DNA from: Sphingomonas pokkalii
Lineage (GTDB): Bacteria > Pseudomonadota > Alphaproteobacteria > Sphingomonadales > Sphingomonadaceae
Length of the DNA stretch: 64,000 nucleotides
Reading direction: 5' to 3'
Assembly (NCBI RefSeq): GCF_003096275.1
Contig: NZ_QENQ01000001.1
Span: forward strand, 2,578,920-2,642,919
The position numbers were made by a program, and so were the translations under genes. Below are positions 29,750 to 37,863 of this stretch, piece after piece; within the stretch, counting starts at the first letter, position 1, and the number at the start of each line of letters is the position of its first letter. The notes beneath the pieces are model-generated. The model searched no databases and was not told the DNA's origin. It saw nothing but the letters and a program-made list of their open reading frames with translations.

Positions 29750-29848
29750 CCTAGAGCGTTTTCACCTTGGGCGAAGACGCTCTAAGTTGTTGATTGCCGC
29801 ATTTTCCGAGCCGTTGACCGTAAACGGTCAACTTGAAAATGCTCTAGG
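29750..29848. repeat. Palindromic interspersed repeat element
   Basis: A 99-base element bounded by a 14-bp imperfect inverted repeat (CCTAGAGCGTTTTC and GAAAATGCTCTAGG, one mismatch). Inside it is a hairpin with TAGAGCGTTTTC/GAAGACGCTCTA arms at 29752-29784 and a perfect 8-bp hairpin (GTTGACCG/CGGTCAAC) at 29813-29832. It abuts the stop codon of the adjacent minus-strand lipoprotein gene. The nested symmetry looks like a repetitive extragenic palindrome; it could also serve as a transcription terminator. Confidence 0.75.
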
Positions 29849-30124
29849 TTACATGCCGTTGTGCAGGTTCGTATCCGGATCGTGCTTGCGCATGTCTTCG
29901 GCCTTGGCCTTGCCTTCCTCGCGCACCGCTTCCGCCTTGTTTTCCAAGGCATCCTCGGCAGCCGGGGTAACGGCGTTGCTGGCCGCGGCATCGTAGCTGT
30001 CGGCAACATTCTCGGCATTCGCCTCGATATTGTCGGCAGCCTGTTCGCGCGGCGTATTGTTGCAAGCGGAAAGTGCGATCAAACCGGCCGCAGCGCTCAG
30101 CACGAGCATCTTGTTCTTCATCAT
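29849..30124 (-). CDS. Small lipoprotein, coiled charged repeat
   Basis: A 91-residue protein with a lipoprotein signal ending in LIALSAC. The mature part is helical, with many Ala/Asn/Glu (NIEANAENVADSYDAAAS ... ALENKAEAVREEGKAKAED), like other small sphingomonad envelope lipoproteins. No function is recognised. The ATG at 30124, or the next one 3 bases later, is the only start that gives the signal. It is convergent with the lipoprotein gene across the palindromic repeat. Confidence 0.7.
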   Translation of the reverse strand: MMKNKMLVLSAAAGLIALSACNNTPREQAADNIEANAENVADSYDAAASNAVTPAAEDALENKAEAVREEGKAKAEDMRKHDPDTNLHNGM

Positions 30125-30352
30125 CTTTCGCCCTGTCGTTGATACAATCGGAAAAGCGTGCGCTTTATCGATGTCGTGCAATCGATCAGCGCGGCGTTGG
30201 TTCCAGCGCCTCGACACGCGCTTCTTCGAAACGCGCCGAACCGTTGGCACGACTATTCAGAAAAGCCGTGCGAAATGCAGGGCATTCTAGCGTGAGATGA
30301 CGGCGACGCACTGGTCGTTTCGCGGCCCCGCCCGCGATGCTATGGCGTCGCC

Positions 30353-31219
30353 ATGAAGAAGGAAACACATGTGCTGGATCGCCCCCCCGAAGGCGCCGCA
30401 CCGGACTGGACGATTCCGCAAGGCTGGAACGCCTACACGCCCGAGGAACATGCGACCTGGGACACGCTGTTCGCGCGGCAGGCAAAGCTGCTGCCAGGAC
30501 GCGCCTCCGCCGCCTATCTGAAGGGCCTGGAGGCGCTGCGCCTGTCCGAATACGGTATTCCCGATTTCGAGGAACTGTCCGATCGGCTGATGCGGCTGAC
30601 CGGATGGCGCGTGGTCGCGGTGCCAGGCTTGGTACCGGACGACGTGTTCTTCGATCACATGGCCAATCGCCGCTTCGTCGCCGGCAATTTCATCCGCCGC
30701 CCCGATCAGCTCGATTACATCCAGGAACCCGACGTGTTCCATGATGTCTTCGGCCATGTCCCCATGCTCGCCGATCCGGTGTTCGCCGATTATCTCGAAG
30801 CCTATGGCCGCGGGGGTATGCGCGCGCTGGAACTGGGTGCGCTCAAGCAGCTCGGGCGGCTCTATTGGTACACGGTGGAGTTCGGCCTGATCGAGGAGGC
30901 CGAAGGCCTGCGCATCTATGGCTCCGGCATCGTCTCCAGCTCGGCGGAGAGCGTGTTCGCGCTGGACAGCGACAGCCCCAACCGCATCGGCTTCGACATG
31001 AAGCGCGTGATGCGCACCGACTATCGGATCGACGATTTCCAGCAGAACTACTTCGTCATTCCCAGCTTCGAGGAATTGCTGCGCCAGACGGTGGAGACCG
31101 ATTTCGCGCCGCTCTATGCCGAAATCCTGCCGCAACCCGATATACCGATCGCCGCGATCCTGCCCGAGGACCGCGTGATCACGCGCGGGACCCAGGCCCA
31201 TGCCAACGGCAAGGCCTGA
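30353..31219 (+). CDS. phhA: Phenylalanine-4-hydroxylase
   Basis: A 288-residue bacterial aromatic amino acid hydroxylase that converts phenylalanine to tyrosine with tetrahydropterin and O2. Iron ligands fit H130 and H135 (DVFHDVFGHVP) and E176 (YWYTVEFGL). The length matches the monomeric bacterial enzymes, which lack an ACT domain. It is a stand-alone gene; pterin recycling genes are not seen nearby. The convergent prmA gene lies just downstream. Confidence 0.95.
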   Translation: MKKETHVLDRPPEGAAPDWTIPQGWNAYTPEEHATWDTLFARQAKLLPGRASAAYLKGLEALRLSEYGIPDFEELSDRLMRLTGWRVVAVPGLVPDDVFFDHMANRRFVAGNFIRRPDQLDYIQEPDVFHDVFGHVPMLADPVFADYLEAYGRGGMRALELGALKQLGRLYWYTVEFGLIEEAEGLRIYGSGIVSSSAESVFALDSDSPNRIGFDMKRVMRTDYRIDDFQQNYFVIPSFEELLRQTVETDFAPLYAEILPQPDIPIAAILPEDRVITRGTQAHANGKA

Positions 31220-31228
31220 GCCGCCGGG

Positions 31229-32170
31229 TCAGATATCGAGCGCCCAGCCGTCGCGGCCCTTGGGATCGGGCGGCGTGACGGGGACATAGCGGGTCGCCCC
31301 GGCGGCCAGCCGCAGGATCGTCCAGTCGCCGCGGCGGTCCACCGCCTCCAGCGTGCAGCCGCACGCCTCGAACGCGGTGACCACCGCCGCACGCTGCGTC
31401 TCCAGCAGCCCGGCAAGCACGATCGTGGCGTTCGGCCCGGCGATCGCGGCCAGCTCCGGCGCCATCGATACCAGCGGCCCGGCAAGGATGTTCGCGATCA
31501 CCAGATCATAGGGCGCGCGCGCCGTGATCGCATCGGACAGGGCGCCATCGGCCACGATCAGCTCGACGCCGGCAATGCCGTTCGCCACCGCATTTTCGCG
31601 CGTCACGTCGATGGCGGCGGGATCGATATCGGTCGCCATGATCGCCGCGTCGGGCCACAGATGGGCACCGGCAAATGCCAGCAGGCCGGTGCCGGTGCCG
31701 ACATCGATGATGTTGCCGAACCGCTTGCCCGCCAGCCCGTCGAGCATCGCCAGACAGCCCGAGGTGGTGGCGTGGTGCCCGGTGCCGAACGCGCGGCCCG
31801 CGTCGATCAGGAAGGCGCGCCCACCAGCCGGTGCCTCGATCGGATGCGCGCTGGTATGGACGACGAACCGGCCCTCGCGGATCGGCTCCAGCCCTTCCTG
31901 GCTCAGCGTCACCCAATCCTGCGCGGTCAGTGCCTCCACCACCGGCTCGGCGCCCGCCGCGCTCGGCACCAGCGCCTTCAGCGCCGCAAGCATCGCCGCA
32001 TCGGGCTCGGCTTCCAGATAGGCATCGAGCCGCCAATGCTCGACATCGTCCTCCACCGTCTCGGTGGTCATCAGCACCGCGTCGATCTCGATCATCGCGG
32101 CGTCGATCGCCTCGGCTTCGGCACGGGTGCAGGGAAGGCTTACCTTCCAGCTGTCGATCTCAGCGGACAT
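31229..32170 (-). CDS. prmA: Ribosomal protein L11 methyltransferase
   Basis: A 313-residue SAM-dependent methyltransferase. The N-terminal PrmA substrate-recognition domain precedes the class I methyltransferase domain with FGTGHHATT, the SAM motif DVGTGTGLLA and NILAGPL (the N-x-x-x-P-L catalytic motif). It trimethylates L11 in bacteria. The ATG at 32170 lies within the end of the preceding SDR gene (11-base overlap), so the two are co-translated. Confidence 0.9.
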   Translation of the reverse strand: MSAEIDSWKVSLPCTRAEAEAIDAAMIEIDAVLMTTETVEDDVEHWRLDAYLEAEPDAAMLAALKALVPSAAGAEPVVEALTAQDWVTLSQEGLEPIREGRFVVHTSAHPIEAPAGGRAFLIDAGRAFGTGHHATTSGCLAMLDGLAGKRFGNIIDVGTGTGLLAFAGAHLWPDAAIMATDIDPAAIDVTRENAVANGIAGVELIVADGALSDAITARAPYDLVIANILAGPLVSMAPELAAIAGPNATIVLAGLLETQRAAVVTAFEACGCTLEAVDRRGDWTILRLAAGATRYVPVTPPDPKGRDGWALDI

Positions 32171-32864
32171 AGCTTGCTCCATTGGCATCCAGAACGGCGC
32201 CGGTCATCGAGGCGGGGGCCTCGAGCGCACAGAATTTCGCGATCGCGGCAATCTCTTCGGGCATGGCGACGCGGCCCAGCGGGATATCGGCGAGCAGCTT
32301 GTCGCCGCCACGGCTTTCCAGATACTCCTCCGCCATGCCGGTCATGGTGAAACCGGGGCAGATCGCGAAGGCAAGAATGCCCTGCGCGGCGTACCCGCGG
32401 GCGATCGACTTGGTCATGCCGATCATACCCGCCTTGGAGGCGGCATAATGCCAGTGCGCCGGGCTGTCGCCGCGATAGGCGGCGCGACTGGCGACATTGA
32501 CGATCCGCCCGCCGCTCGCCCGATCCTGCCAGTGCCGCACCGCCAGCCGGCACAGCTCGGCCGAGGCGGTGAGGTTCACCCGCATTGTCCGCTCCCAGCT
32601 TTCCACCCAATCGCCGTGCGCGGCGTCGAGCGGATTGGCTTCGAAGATACCGGCATTGTTGATCAGCACATCGATCCGGCCGTCGAGCGCGTCGAGCGCC
32701 TGCTTCCAGAGCGCCTGCGGGGTGGCGGGATCGGTGAAGTCGGCGGGGATGCCGCTGGCGGTGCCATGGCCGACCAGCGTCACGCGCGCGTCGCCGCCGA
32801 GCAGTGCCGCCGTCGCCGCGCCGATACCCCGGCTGCTGCCGGTGAGGAGGATATGCGTGTTCAT
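32160..32864 (-). CDS. SDR family oxidoreductase
   Basis: A 234-residue short-chain dehydrogenase with TGSSRGIG at residues 8-15, NNAGIF near 69 and the YAASK catalytic motif near 140. The C-terminus ends in TGAVLDANGASYVR, typical of FabG-like enzymes. Its substrate cannot be inferred. It is the first gene of a two-gene unit with prmA. Confidence 0.85.
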   Translation of the reverse strand: MNTHILLTGSSRGIGAATAALLGGDARVTLVGHGTASGIPADFTDPATPQALWKQALDALDGRIDVLINNAGIFEANPLDAAHGDWVESWERTMRVNLTASAELCRLAVRHWQDRASGGRIVNVASRAAYRGDSPAHWHYAASKAGMIGMTKSIARGYAAQGILAFAICPGFTMTGMAEEYLESRGGDKLLADIPLGRVAMPEEIAAIAKFCALEAPASMTGAVLDANGASYVR

Positions 32865-33309
32865 GGCGCTGCCCTAGCGCGGGCGGGCGGCAGCGTCACC
32901 CCGCGCCGATGGCGGCCGGTCGGGGCCGCAGAAATGCGCCGGGTACATCGATCCGACGCCGCACTTTCATGGCACTGGTGCGTTGGCACCACCGCCGCCT
33001 TTGCAGGAGTACGCAACACACCCTTCCGAGATTGCGCAGCGAACGACATGGGACGCCTGTAATCCGGGGCACCTTGTTCTGCCCGTCCCGATGATTGCCG
33101 ACGAGATCCCGTTCGTCCTGTTCGCCGAGCCCGACGCCGGGCCTCGCGTTTCGGCGAAGATGGCTGCCACTATCTGGGATGGTTCGACGCGGATACGCAA
33201 AGCGCGGCGAAGAAACGCGCGCGGGCATCAGGTTGAGGCAGCAAGCCATACCGACATAGCCCCAGCGGCGGTTCGAAACACGCTGGCAGACACCCGCGCC
33301 ATCAACGTT
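32865..33309. other. Intergenic stretch, no gene seen
   Basis: This 445-base stretch between the SDR gene and a chemotaxis-receptor remnant contains only overlapping reading frames without family features or good ribosome-binding sites. It borders gene debris, so it may be decayed sequence. Confidence 0.6.
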
Positions 33310-33645
33310 TCAGGTTGCCACCGCGCTTGAAAAGCTCTCCGCCGCGGTGCGAAGCTGGTTCAATCGGTCGTCCACCTCGGTCACGTCCTGTTGCAGCAGG
33401 TCGATTTCCTCGGTGACGCTCTTGGTATCCTCGCGGATCGCGCCGATCGTGGCGGACATGGAATCGGCGGCCAGCGCGGTTTCGTCGACGGCCGCGGTGA
33501 TCGCGGTCACGGTCTGTGCCTGCACCTCCATCGCAGACCGGATGCGGTCGGCGCTTTCCTGCACCTCCGCCACGGTGGTCCGGATCGAGGCATGGCCGGA
33601 CATCTGATAGCAAACAATCGGGTCAGAAATTCTGCTAGTGTCCTA
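33310..33645 (-). pseudogene. 3' remnant of a methyl-accepting chemotaxis protein gene
   Basis: The frame encodes the last part of an MCP signalling domain: repeated heptads with Q/A/T at core positions (VQAQTVTAITAAVDE ... IGAIREDTKSVTEEIDLLQ) and the usual C-terminal end VDDRLNQLRTAAESF before the stop. The conserved signalling hairpin tip, membrane segments and sensor domain are absent. Upstream coding similarity stops by about 33604 and the frame closes at 33645. An ATG at 33603 exists but would give a 97-residue headless tail. I read it as a truncated gene at a rearrangement boundary. Confidence 0.75.
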
Positions 33646-33664
33646 CAAGCGAGGGGCCGTCCAC

Positions 33665-34309
33665 ATCTGCAACCTCTACCAGCTTCGGAAGAGTGCGGCC
33701 GAAGTCGCCGCGCATTTCGGCGTCGATACCCCGGTGCAGTCCAATGCGGGCGAGGAAGTCTATCCCGGCTATCCCGGCATGGTGGTGCGTGAGGAAGCCG
33801 GCACGCGCGTGCTGCAGTCGATGGTCTGGGGCTTCCCGCTCCGGCTCAAGGGAATGAGCCCGACAGCCAAGCCGAAGCCGGTCAACAACATCGCGGATCT
33901 CACCAAGCCCATGTGGTCCGGCCTCGCGCGCAAGCGAGAATGGCGCTGCCTCATCCCGCTGACTGGTTTCGCCGAGGCAGAGGGCGCCAAGGGATCGAAG
34001 ACTCGGACCTGGTTCAGCGTCAAGGAGGCGCCGATCTTCGCTTGGGCGGGACTGTGGCGGGACAGCGCCGAATGGGGTCCGGTCTATTCCGGCGTGATGA
34101 CCGACTGCAATGAAGCGATCCGCCCGGTGCATGACCGCATGCCGGTGCTGCTCCACCGCGACGACCATGATCGCTGGCTGCACGGCGGCTTCGACGACAT
34201 CCTCGGCTTCCAGGCGCGCTGCTTCCCCGATGGCCTGATCGTCATGGAACGTACCGACGAGCCCTGGGTCAAGCGCAAGGGCGCTGTCGAACAGGCGGCC
34301 CTGTTCTAG
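33665..34309 (+). CDS. SRAP protein (YedK/HMCES type) with apparent ATC start
   Basis: SRAP proteins shield abasic sites by linking Cys2 to the DNA. This needs the start codon directly before the Cys codon. Here the reading gives ATC at 33665 followed by CNLYQL, with GAGGGG at 33651-33656, 8 bases before it. With that start, N75, E104 and H156 fall at the places expected for the YedK active site, and the protein is 214 residues. A GTG at 33638 is in frame but would put nine residues before the Cys and block the chemistry. ATC could be a real near-cognate start, a disabling mutation of ATG, or a sequence error. Confidence 0.85.
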   Translation: MCNLYQLRKSAAEVAAHFGVDTPVQSNAGEEVYPGYPGMVVREEAGTRVLQSMVWGFPLRLKGMSPTAKPKPVNNIADLTKPMWSGLARKREWRCLIPLTGFAEAEGAKGSKTRTWFSVKEAPIFAWAGLWRDSAEWGPVYSGVMTDCNEAIRPVHDRMPVLLHRDDHDRWLHGGFDDILGFQARCFPDGLIVMERTDEPWVKRKGAVEQAALF

Positions 34310-34620
34310 GCGCGAAACCGGCTGACCGCCCGCCGCCATTCGACATCGCTCGGGAGCGGCAGGCTGGTGATCGTCGGCGGATCGCGGGTCAGGCTGATCG
34401 TCGTGCCTCGCCGCCCGCATCGCGAACATCGGAGGCGAGCCCCCACCTCGGCGAGCAGGCCGGGCCATTGCCTGCGCTCGAACAGCCGCCAGAGCGCCGC
34501 GGCGTGGAAGACGCCGATGTGCCCGCACCCCGCACAGGCTGCCCGGACCGAACGGTGGAACGCCGCAGCCTCGAACAGCGTCCGGGGCACCTGCCCGCCG
34601 TCAGCGTCATAGCGAGCCAT
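34306..34620 (-). CDS. Zinc-ribbon small protein, unrecognised
   Basis: A 104-residue protein with two CxxC pairs, CAGCGH near residue 35 and CSRCG near 70. These make a plausible treble-clef or zinc ribbon. The chain is basic and ends in an Arg-rich tail, consistent with nucleic-acid binding, though that is inference. The start lies 2 bases from the stop of the previous gene. Its stop overlaps the convergent SRAP gene by 4 bases. It is the last gene of a packed three-gene unit. Confidence 0.6.
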   Translation of the reverse strand: MARYDADGGQVPRTLFEAAAFHRSVRAACAGCGHIGVFHAAALWRLFERRQWPGLLAEVGARLRCSRCGRRGTTISLTRDPPTITSLPLPSDVEWRRAVSRFRA

Positions 34621-34621
34621 A

Positions 34622-35080
34622 TCAGCCCACCAAGCGCAGGCGCGGCCCAGCCGCAGCAGGCGCAGGGTGCAGGCCGAGCGCCGGCACCTGCGCCCGCGGC
34701 ACCACCCGGATGAGGGCATCCGGCCATGCCGGGAACATCGCGCGCACCTTGGCGGAGAGCAGCGTCGCCGTCGGTGCATCCATCAGCAGCGTCGCGTCAT
34801 AGCCACACCACAGCTCGGGCGGAATACGGCCCAGGCGGTACTTGCCGGCGACCACGAGCGCTGCTGGAGGGTGAAGCTCGCGCCGCCCCGCAATGAAGCG
34901 CGCCAGGCAAAGCGGTCGCTGCGCCGCCTTCCAGGTCTCGAACTCAGCAGCGGAATTGACTTGGCCCAGGCGATGGCCTTCGACCCTGCCCACATGGATC
35001 AGCCATCCGCCATAGGAGAAGGTTTCGAGTTCGATCGGCCAGCGATGCGCCAGCCAGTTGGTCCGTTCGATCGCATCCAT
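34622..35080 (-). CDS. Unrecognised hypothetical protein
   Basis: A 152-residue protein starting MDAIERTNWLAHRWPIE. It has no signal peptide, membrane span or motif that I can name. The central part (FIAGRRELHPPAALVVAGKYRLG) looks like a folded soluble domain. It is the middle gene of three on the minus strand, 10 bases downstream of the 77-residue gene and 2 bases upstream of the zinc-ribbon gene. Close packing supports that it is translated. Confidence 0.55.
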   Translation of the reverse strand: MDAIERTNWLAHRWPIELETFSYGGWLIHVGRVEGHRLGQVNSAAEFETWKAAQRPLCLARFIAGRRELHPPAALVVAGKYRLGRIPPELWCGYDATLLMDAPTATLLSAKVRAMFPAWPDALIRVVPRAQVPALGLHPAPAAAGPRLRLVG

Positions 35081-35090
35081 CGCGCGGGCG

Positions 35091-35324
35091 TCAGGCGCGC
35101 ACCTGTTCGGCGAACAGGGTCGGTTGGACGGCACGATCGTACAGCGCCTGGCGCGCCTGAAGTGCCGCGCCGACCGCCTGACGATAGTGGATGGTCCTGA
35201 AGCGCTCGGTCTCGTCGAAGCCGAACGGCGCCCATTCCTCGCTCGGATAGCAGGCGCGCGCAGCAGCGCGCAACTGGAGGTCGTGCTCCATGCCGAAGCT
35301 CCCAATGATGTCGAATCGCTGCAT
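35091..35324 (-). CDS. Unrecognised small hypothetical protein
   Basis: A 77-residue protein starting MQRFDIIGSFGMEHDLQLRA and ending in a charged, probably helical tail. The ribosome-binding site is weak, but its end is 10 bases from the next gene, and the frame continues the pattern of a compact unit. It might be a structural or regulatory protein of the same accessory element as the zinc-ribbon and AlpA genes. No family is recognised. Confidence 0.45.
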   Translation of the reverse strand: MQRFDIIGSFGMEHDLQLRAAARACYPSEEWAPFGFDETERFRTIHYRQAVGAALQARQALYDRAVQPTLFAEQVRA

Positions 35325-35602
35325 CGGCAGCGAGCTGCCAGCTAGAACATAATGGGAACAAAGGGCAAGAACGCAAAGTCTCTGACTTGTGCCATGCAGG
35401 CTCAGGTGCGCTGCAACCTCGTCGGCGACACCCGACGGCAGACGGACCGCTCGCACAACCGTCGGCCCCAGTCGATGTACATGCCAGCCTGCACCGAACA
35501 CTGCCCTTTCAGCCCCAGACGAACCCTTCTGCCGGCAAGCCGTTCGGGTCCATCTTGCGTCGAAACCCTCCACCAACCCCCGAACGATGCGAGGTGATAG
35601 CA

Positions 35603-35818
35603 ATGCACTCCAACGCAACGGACCGCATCCTCCGGCTCAAGGCTGTCCTCGCTCTAACAGGCCTCACGCGTTCCACCCTGTACCGGAAGATGGAAGCAGG
35701 CACCTTCCCCGCTAGCACGCAGATCAGCACCCGCTGTATCGGCTGGCGCGAGTCTGCTGTTACCTGCTGGATTGATAATCCGATGACATATGAGGCTGCC
35801 CCGCCCCCGGAGCGATGA
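35603..35818 (+). CDS. AlpA-family helix-turn-helix regulator
   Basis: A 71-residue AlpA/MerR-like winged HTH protein. The typical order is visible: RILRLKAVLALTGLTRSTLYRKMEAGTFP, then the recognition wing (CIGWRESAV) and the WI segment. AlpA proteins control excision or expression of prophages and integrative elements. GAGGTGAT sits 4 bases before the ATG at 35603. It is divergent from the three-gene unit and lies just left of an IS element. Confidence 0.8.
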   Translation: MHSNATDRILRLKAVLALTGLTRSTLYRKMEAGTFPASTQISTRCIGWRESAVTCWIDNPMTYEAAPPPER

Positions 35819-35844
35819 GGTAACGATTGACCGAGTGTGGGACT

Positions 35845-35861
35845 TAGGCTCAGGACTCATT
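35845..35861 (+). repeat. Left IS end with TA duplication
   Basis: Reads TAGGCTCAGGACTCATT: the flanking TA plus the terminal inverted repeat. It matches the right end at 36679-36695 on the opposite strand in 15 of 17 bases. Confidence 0.8.
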
Positions 35862-36693
35862 GAGGCAACCAGAAGATGAGGGTTGCGGCGATGCAGATGG
35901 CGGACATGAAGGTGTGTGCGCAGCGATCGTAGCGTGTGTGGATGCGTCGCCAGTCCTTGAGCCGCCCGAACATGATCTCGATCTTGTGACGCTGCCGGTA
36001 GAGCGCGGCGTCGTGCGGGATGGCGACTTTGCGGTTGCGCTTCGACGGGATGCAGGCGGTGGTTCCGCGCTCGGCAAGGGCGCGACGGAACCAGTCGGCA
36101 TCATAGCCCCTGTCCCCGATCAGGTGCCTTGCTCGTGGCAAGGCGTCGATCATGAGGGAAGCGCCTTTGTAGTCGCTCATCTGCCCTTCACTCAGCAGTA
36201 GGACGAGCGGCCGGCCGAGGTCGTCGCAGACCGCGTGAAGCTTGGAGTTCAGGCCGCCTTTGATGCGCCCGATACGTCGGGGAAGAGCCCCCCTTTTAAG
36301 AGGCTGGCCGCCGTCCGATGCGCCTTCAGGTGGGTGGCGTCGATCATGATCGTATCGGGCTCGCCTGCCTTTGCCGCCAGCTCGGCGAAGATGCGGTTGA
36401 AGACCCCCAGTCGGCTCCAGCGGATGAACCGGTTGTAGATCGTCTTGTGCGGTCCATACGCGTTGGGCGCGTCCCGCCACATCAAGCCACCCCGGATCAC
36501 GTAGATGATCCCCGACACGATACGCCGGTCATCCACCCTCGGGATACCATGCGACAACGGAAAATACGGCTCGATCCGGCGCATCTGCGCCTCGCTCAGC
36601 AACCACGGTTCGGACATCGGCAGCGCCTCCTCGACGCCGCCATTGAATCAACACCTTTGAGCTTCACGCAACTAATTTAATAGGTCCTGAGCC
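35847..36693 (-). mobile_element. IS5-family insertion sequence
   Basis: An 847-base element with matching ends: GGCTCAGGAC is repeated inverted at both termini, with further ATT identity a few bases inward. The sequence TA directly flanks both ends and looks like the target duplication, as in the IS427/IS1031-type groups of IS5. It carries a transposase split between two overlapping frames on the minus strand. Confidence 0.85.
35857..36617 (-). CDS. IS5-family DDE transposase, two frames joined by a likely -1 frameshift
   Basis: The first frame (36617 down to 36249) gives MSEPWLLSEAQMRRIEPYFP and the first catalytic Asp in MIDATHLKAH. The second frame, ending at 35857, carries the second Asp (LIGDRGYDADW) and the Glu (KIEIMFGRLKDWRRI...YDR). 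The frames overlap at a run of AAAA followed by GGGGGG near 36288-36297, where a -1 slip would join LLKGG to the RGALPRRIGRIKGG frame. All three catalytic acids are present, so the element could still move if the slip occurs. Listed as one functional unit. Confidence 0.82.
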
Positions 36694-36695
36694 TA
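36679..36695 (-). repeat. Right IS end with TA duplication
   Basis: On the minus strand it reads TAGGCTCAGGACCTATT, mirroring the left end with two differences. Confidence 0.8.
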
Positions 36696-36858
36696 GCTAC
36701 CGATCCGCGATGGCATGTCGAACGGTAGCGCTTGTCAGGAGCCGACATCCGACATTTGATAGGGCGGCGGAACAGCCCAAAGCACCAGACCGCCGGCAGC
36801 CGCACCGCCTTTCTCAAGTGGGGGTGACCGCAGCGCGATAGTGTGACTTCCGCAAATC

Positions 36859-37326
36859 CTAGCGATCTATCGTTGACATAGGTCGCACCTCCAGCCCGAT
36901 AATCCGATCGAGCGACCACGCCCCCGGCCCGGCGGCGATCAGCGGGAGCAGCAGTCCCGCCCAGCTGAGATGCGTCGGCCAGGCATCGGGATAGACGAAG
37001 ACCTCGATCACCGTTGTCATCCCCAGCAGCGCCAGCGCCGCGGGCCGGGTGAACAGGCCGAGCACGAGCAGAATCGGAAAGAAATGCTCCGAATAGGTCG
37101 CGAGATGCGCGGCGAGGACCGGCGGCGCGAACGGAAGCGCATAATCGGTGCGGAACAGCTCATAGGTGGAATCGGTGACCGTCAGCCAGCCTTCCACCTT
37201 GGTGCGGCCGGACAGGAAGAAGATGGCGGCGATGCCCAGCCGCGCGACGAGGAGCAGCAGCGACGGCGGCAGCAGGCGCGCGGCAAGATCGCCCGCGAGG
37301 GCATAGAGTGTGGCGAAGGATCGCAT
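36859..37326 (-). CDS. bufD: DoxX family membrane protein of the bufferin locus
   Basis: A 155-residue membrane protein with four hydrophobic helices and the DoxX pattern ([19 protein letters not shown] near residue 30, [16 protein letters not shown] near 85). DoxX proteins accompany bufferin operons and are thought to handle redox or membrane-side steps; the exact role is unknown. GGAG is 7 bases before the ATG at 37326. It lies 55 bases after the bufA1-type gene and is expected to share its promoter. Confidence 0.85.
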   Translation of the reverse strand: MRSFATLYALAGDLAARLLPPSLLLLVARLGIAAIFFLSGRTKVEGWLTVTDSTYELFRTDYALPFAPPVLAAHLATYSEHFFPILLVLGLFTRPAALALLGMTTVIEVFVYPDAWPTHLSWAGLLLPLIAAGPGAWSLDRIIGLEVRPMSTIDR

Positions 37327-37350
37327 GGCAAACTCCAGGCGTCGGAGTAT

Positions 37351-37374
37351 GCCCGGCCACACGCGCGGCCGGGC
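37351..37374 (-). terminator. Hairpin between the BufA1-type gene and doxX
   Basis: An 8-bp perfect stem (GCCCGGCC / GGCCGGGC) with an 8-base loop lies between the precursor gene and doxX. There is no T-run on the minus strand. It may stabilise the precursor message or partly attenuate read-through. Confidence 0.5.
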
Positions 37375-37381
37375 GGAGGCA

Positions 37382-37642
37382 TCAGGCCTTGGGAGTCAGC
37401 GACCCGTTGCCCTTCGGAGTCTTGATCGCGGTGCAGGTACCCGCCTTGACCAGCTTCCAGGCATTGCCCTGGTAATTCTTCGTCGAGGTACCGGCGCAGC
37501 TGGTGCCCGCGCCCGCCTTGCAGTCGTTCTTGCCGGCGAGCGCCACGCCGTAGCATTTCTCCATCTTGGGCTGCTGGGCATGGGCGGCGGTGACAGCGCC
37601 AAGGGCGAGGGTCGCGGCAAGCGCAGCGGACGTCTTGATCAT
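37382..37642 (-). CDS. bufA1: Bufferin precursor, BufA1 (DUF2282) type
   Basis: An 86-residue precursor with a cleavable signal peptide (about 1-23, ending AAHAQ) and a mature part with four cysteines (C30, C41, C49, C70). [13 protein letters not shown] and CAGTS match the DUF2282 pattern. In this family the MNIO enzyme converts cysteines to thiooxazole-type groups that bind copper in the periplasm. The gene is divergent from the ECF sigma gene and has its own sigma-type promoter. No second MNIO lies beside it, so it probably depends on the bufB gene at 39449. Confidence 0.88.
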   Translation of the reverse strand: MIKTSAALAATLALGAVTAAHAQQPKMEKCYGVALAGKNDCKAGAGTSCAGTSTKNYQGNAWKLVKAGTCTAIKTPKGNGSLTPKA

Positions 37643-37746
37643 CGAATCACTCCGTTGAAGGGGCCTCTCGCATGGCGGCCTGGGGGGGGCACGGCCGCCG
37701 CGCGGTGACCCCGGGGAAGGCGGAGGCGCCGGGTCACCTGTCGCCC

Positions 37747-37772
37747 TACGATAGGGCAGATGCCGCGGTTAC
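37747..37772 (-). promoter_or_regulatory. ECF sigma (SigF-type) promoter of bufA1-doxX
   Basis: On the minus strand GTAACC (37772-37767) is followed after 16 bases by CGTA (37750-37747). The same -35/-10 pair and spacing occur upstream of the sigma gene and bufA2. The sequence lies about 105 bases upstream of the bufA1 start. Confidence 0.8.
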
Positions 37773-37818
37773 AGATCGGGCCGGGGCGAACGCGCGATTC
37801 CCTTTCCGCATCGCTGCT

Positions 37819-37844
37819 GTAACCTGGGGCCGTTCGCCCACGTA
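37819..37844 (+). promoter_or_regulatory. ECF sigma (SigF-type) promoter of sigF-nrsF
   Basis: GTAACC at 37819-37824, 16-base spacer, CGTA at 37841-37844. It sits 20 bases before the sigma gene start, giving autoregulation. Confidence 0.8.
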
Positions 37845-37863
37845 CGCCCGACCAGGAGTGGGA

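Noticed and set aside
33310..33603. Intact 97-residue gene for a small coiled-coil protein
   Set aside because: The sequence is the extreme C-terminal part of a chemotaxis receptor and lacks the signalling tip, so a truncated gene is the better reading.
33638..33664. GTG at 33638 as the SRAP start
   Set aside because: It would put nine residues before the catalytic Cys, which must be at position 2 after Met removal; a ribosome-binding site is placed correctly for ATC 33665 instead.
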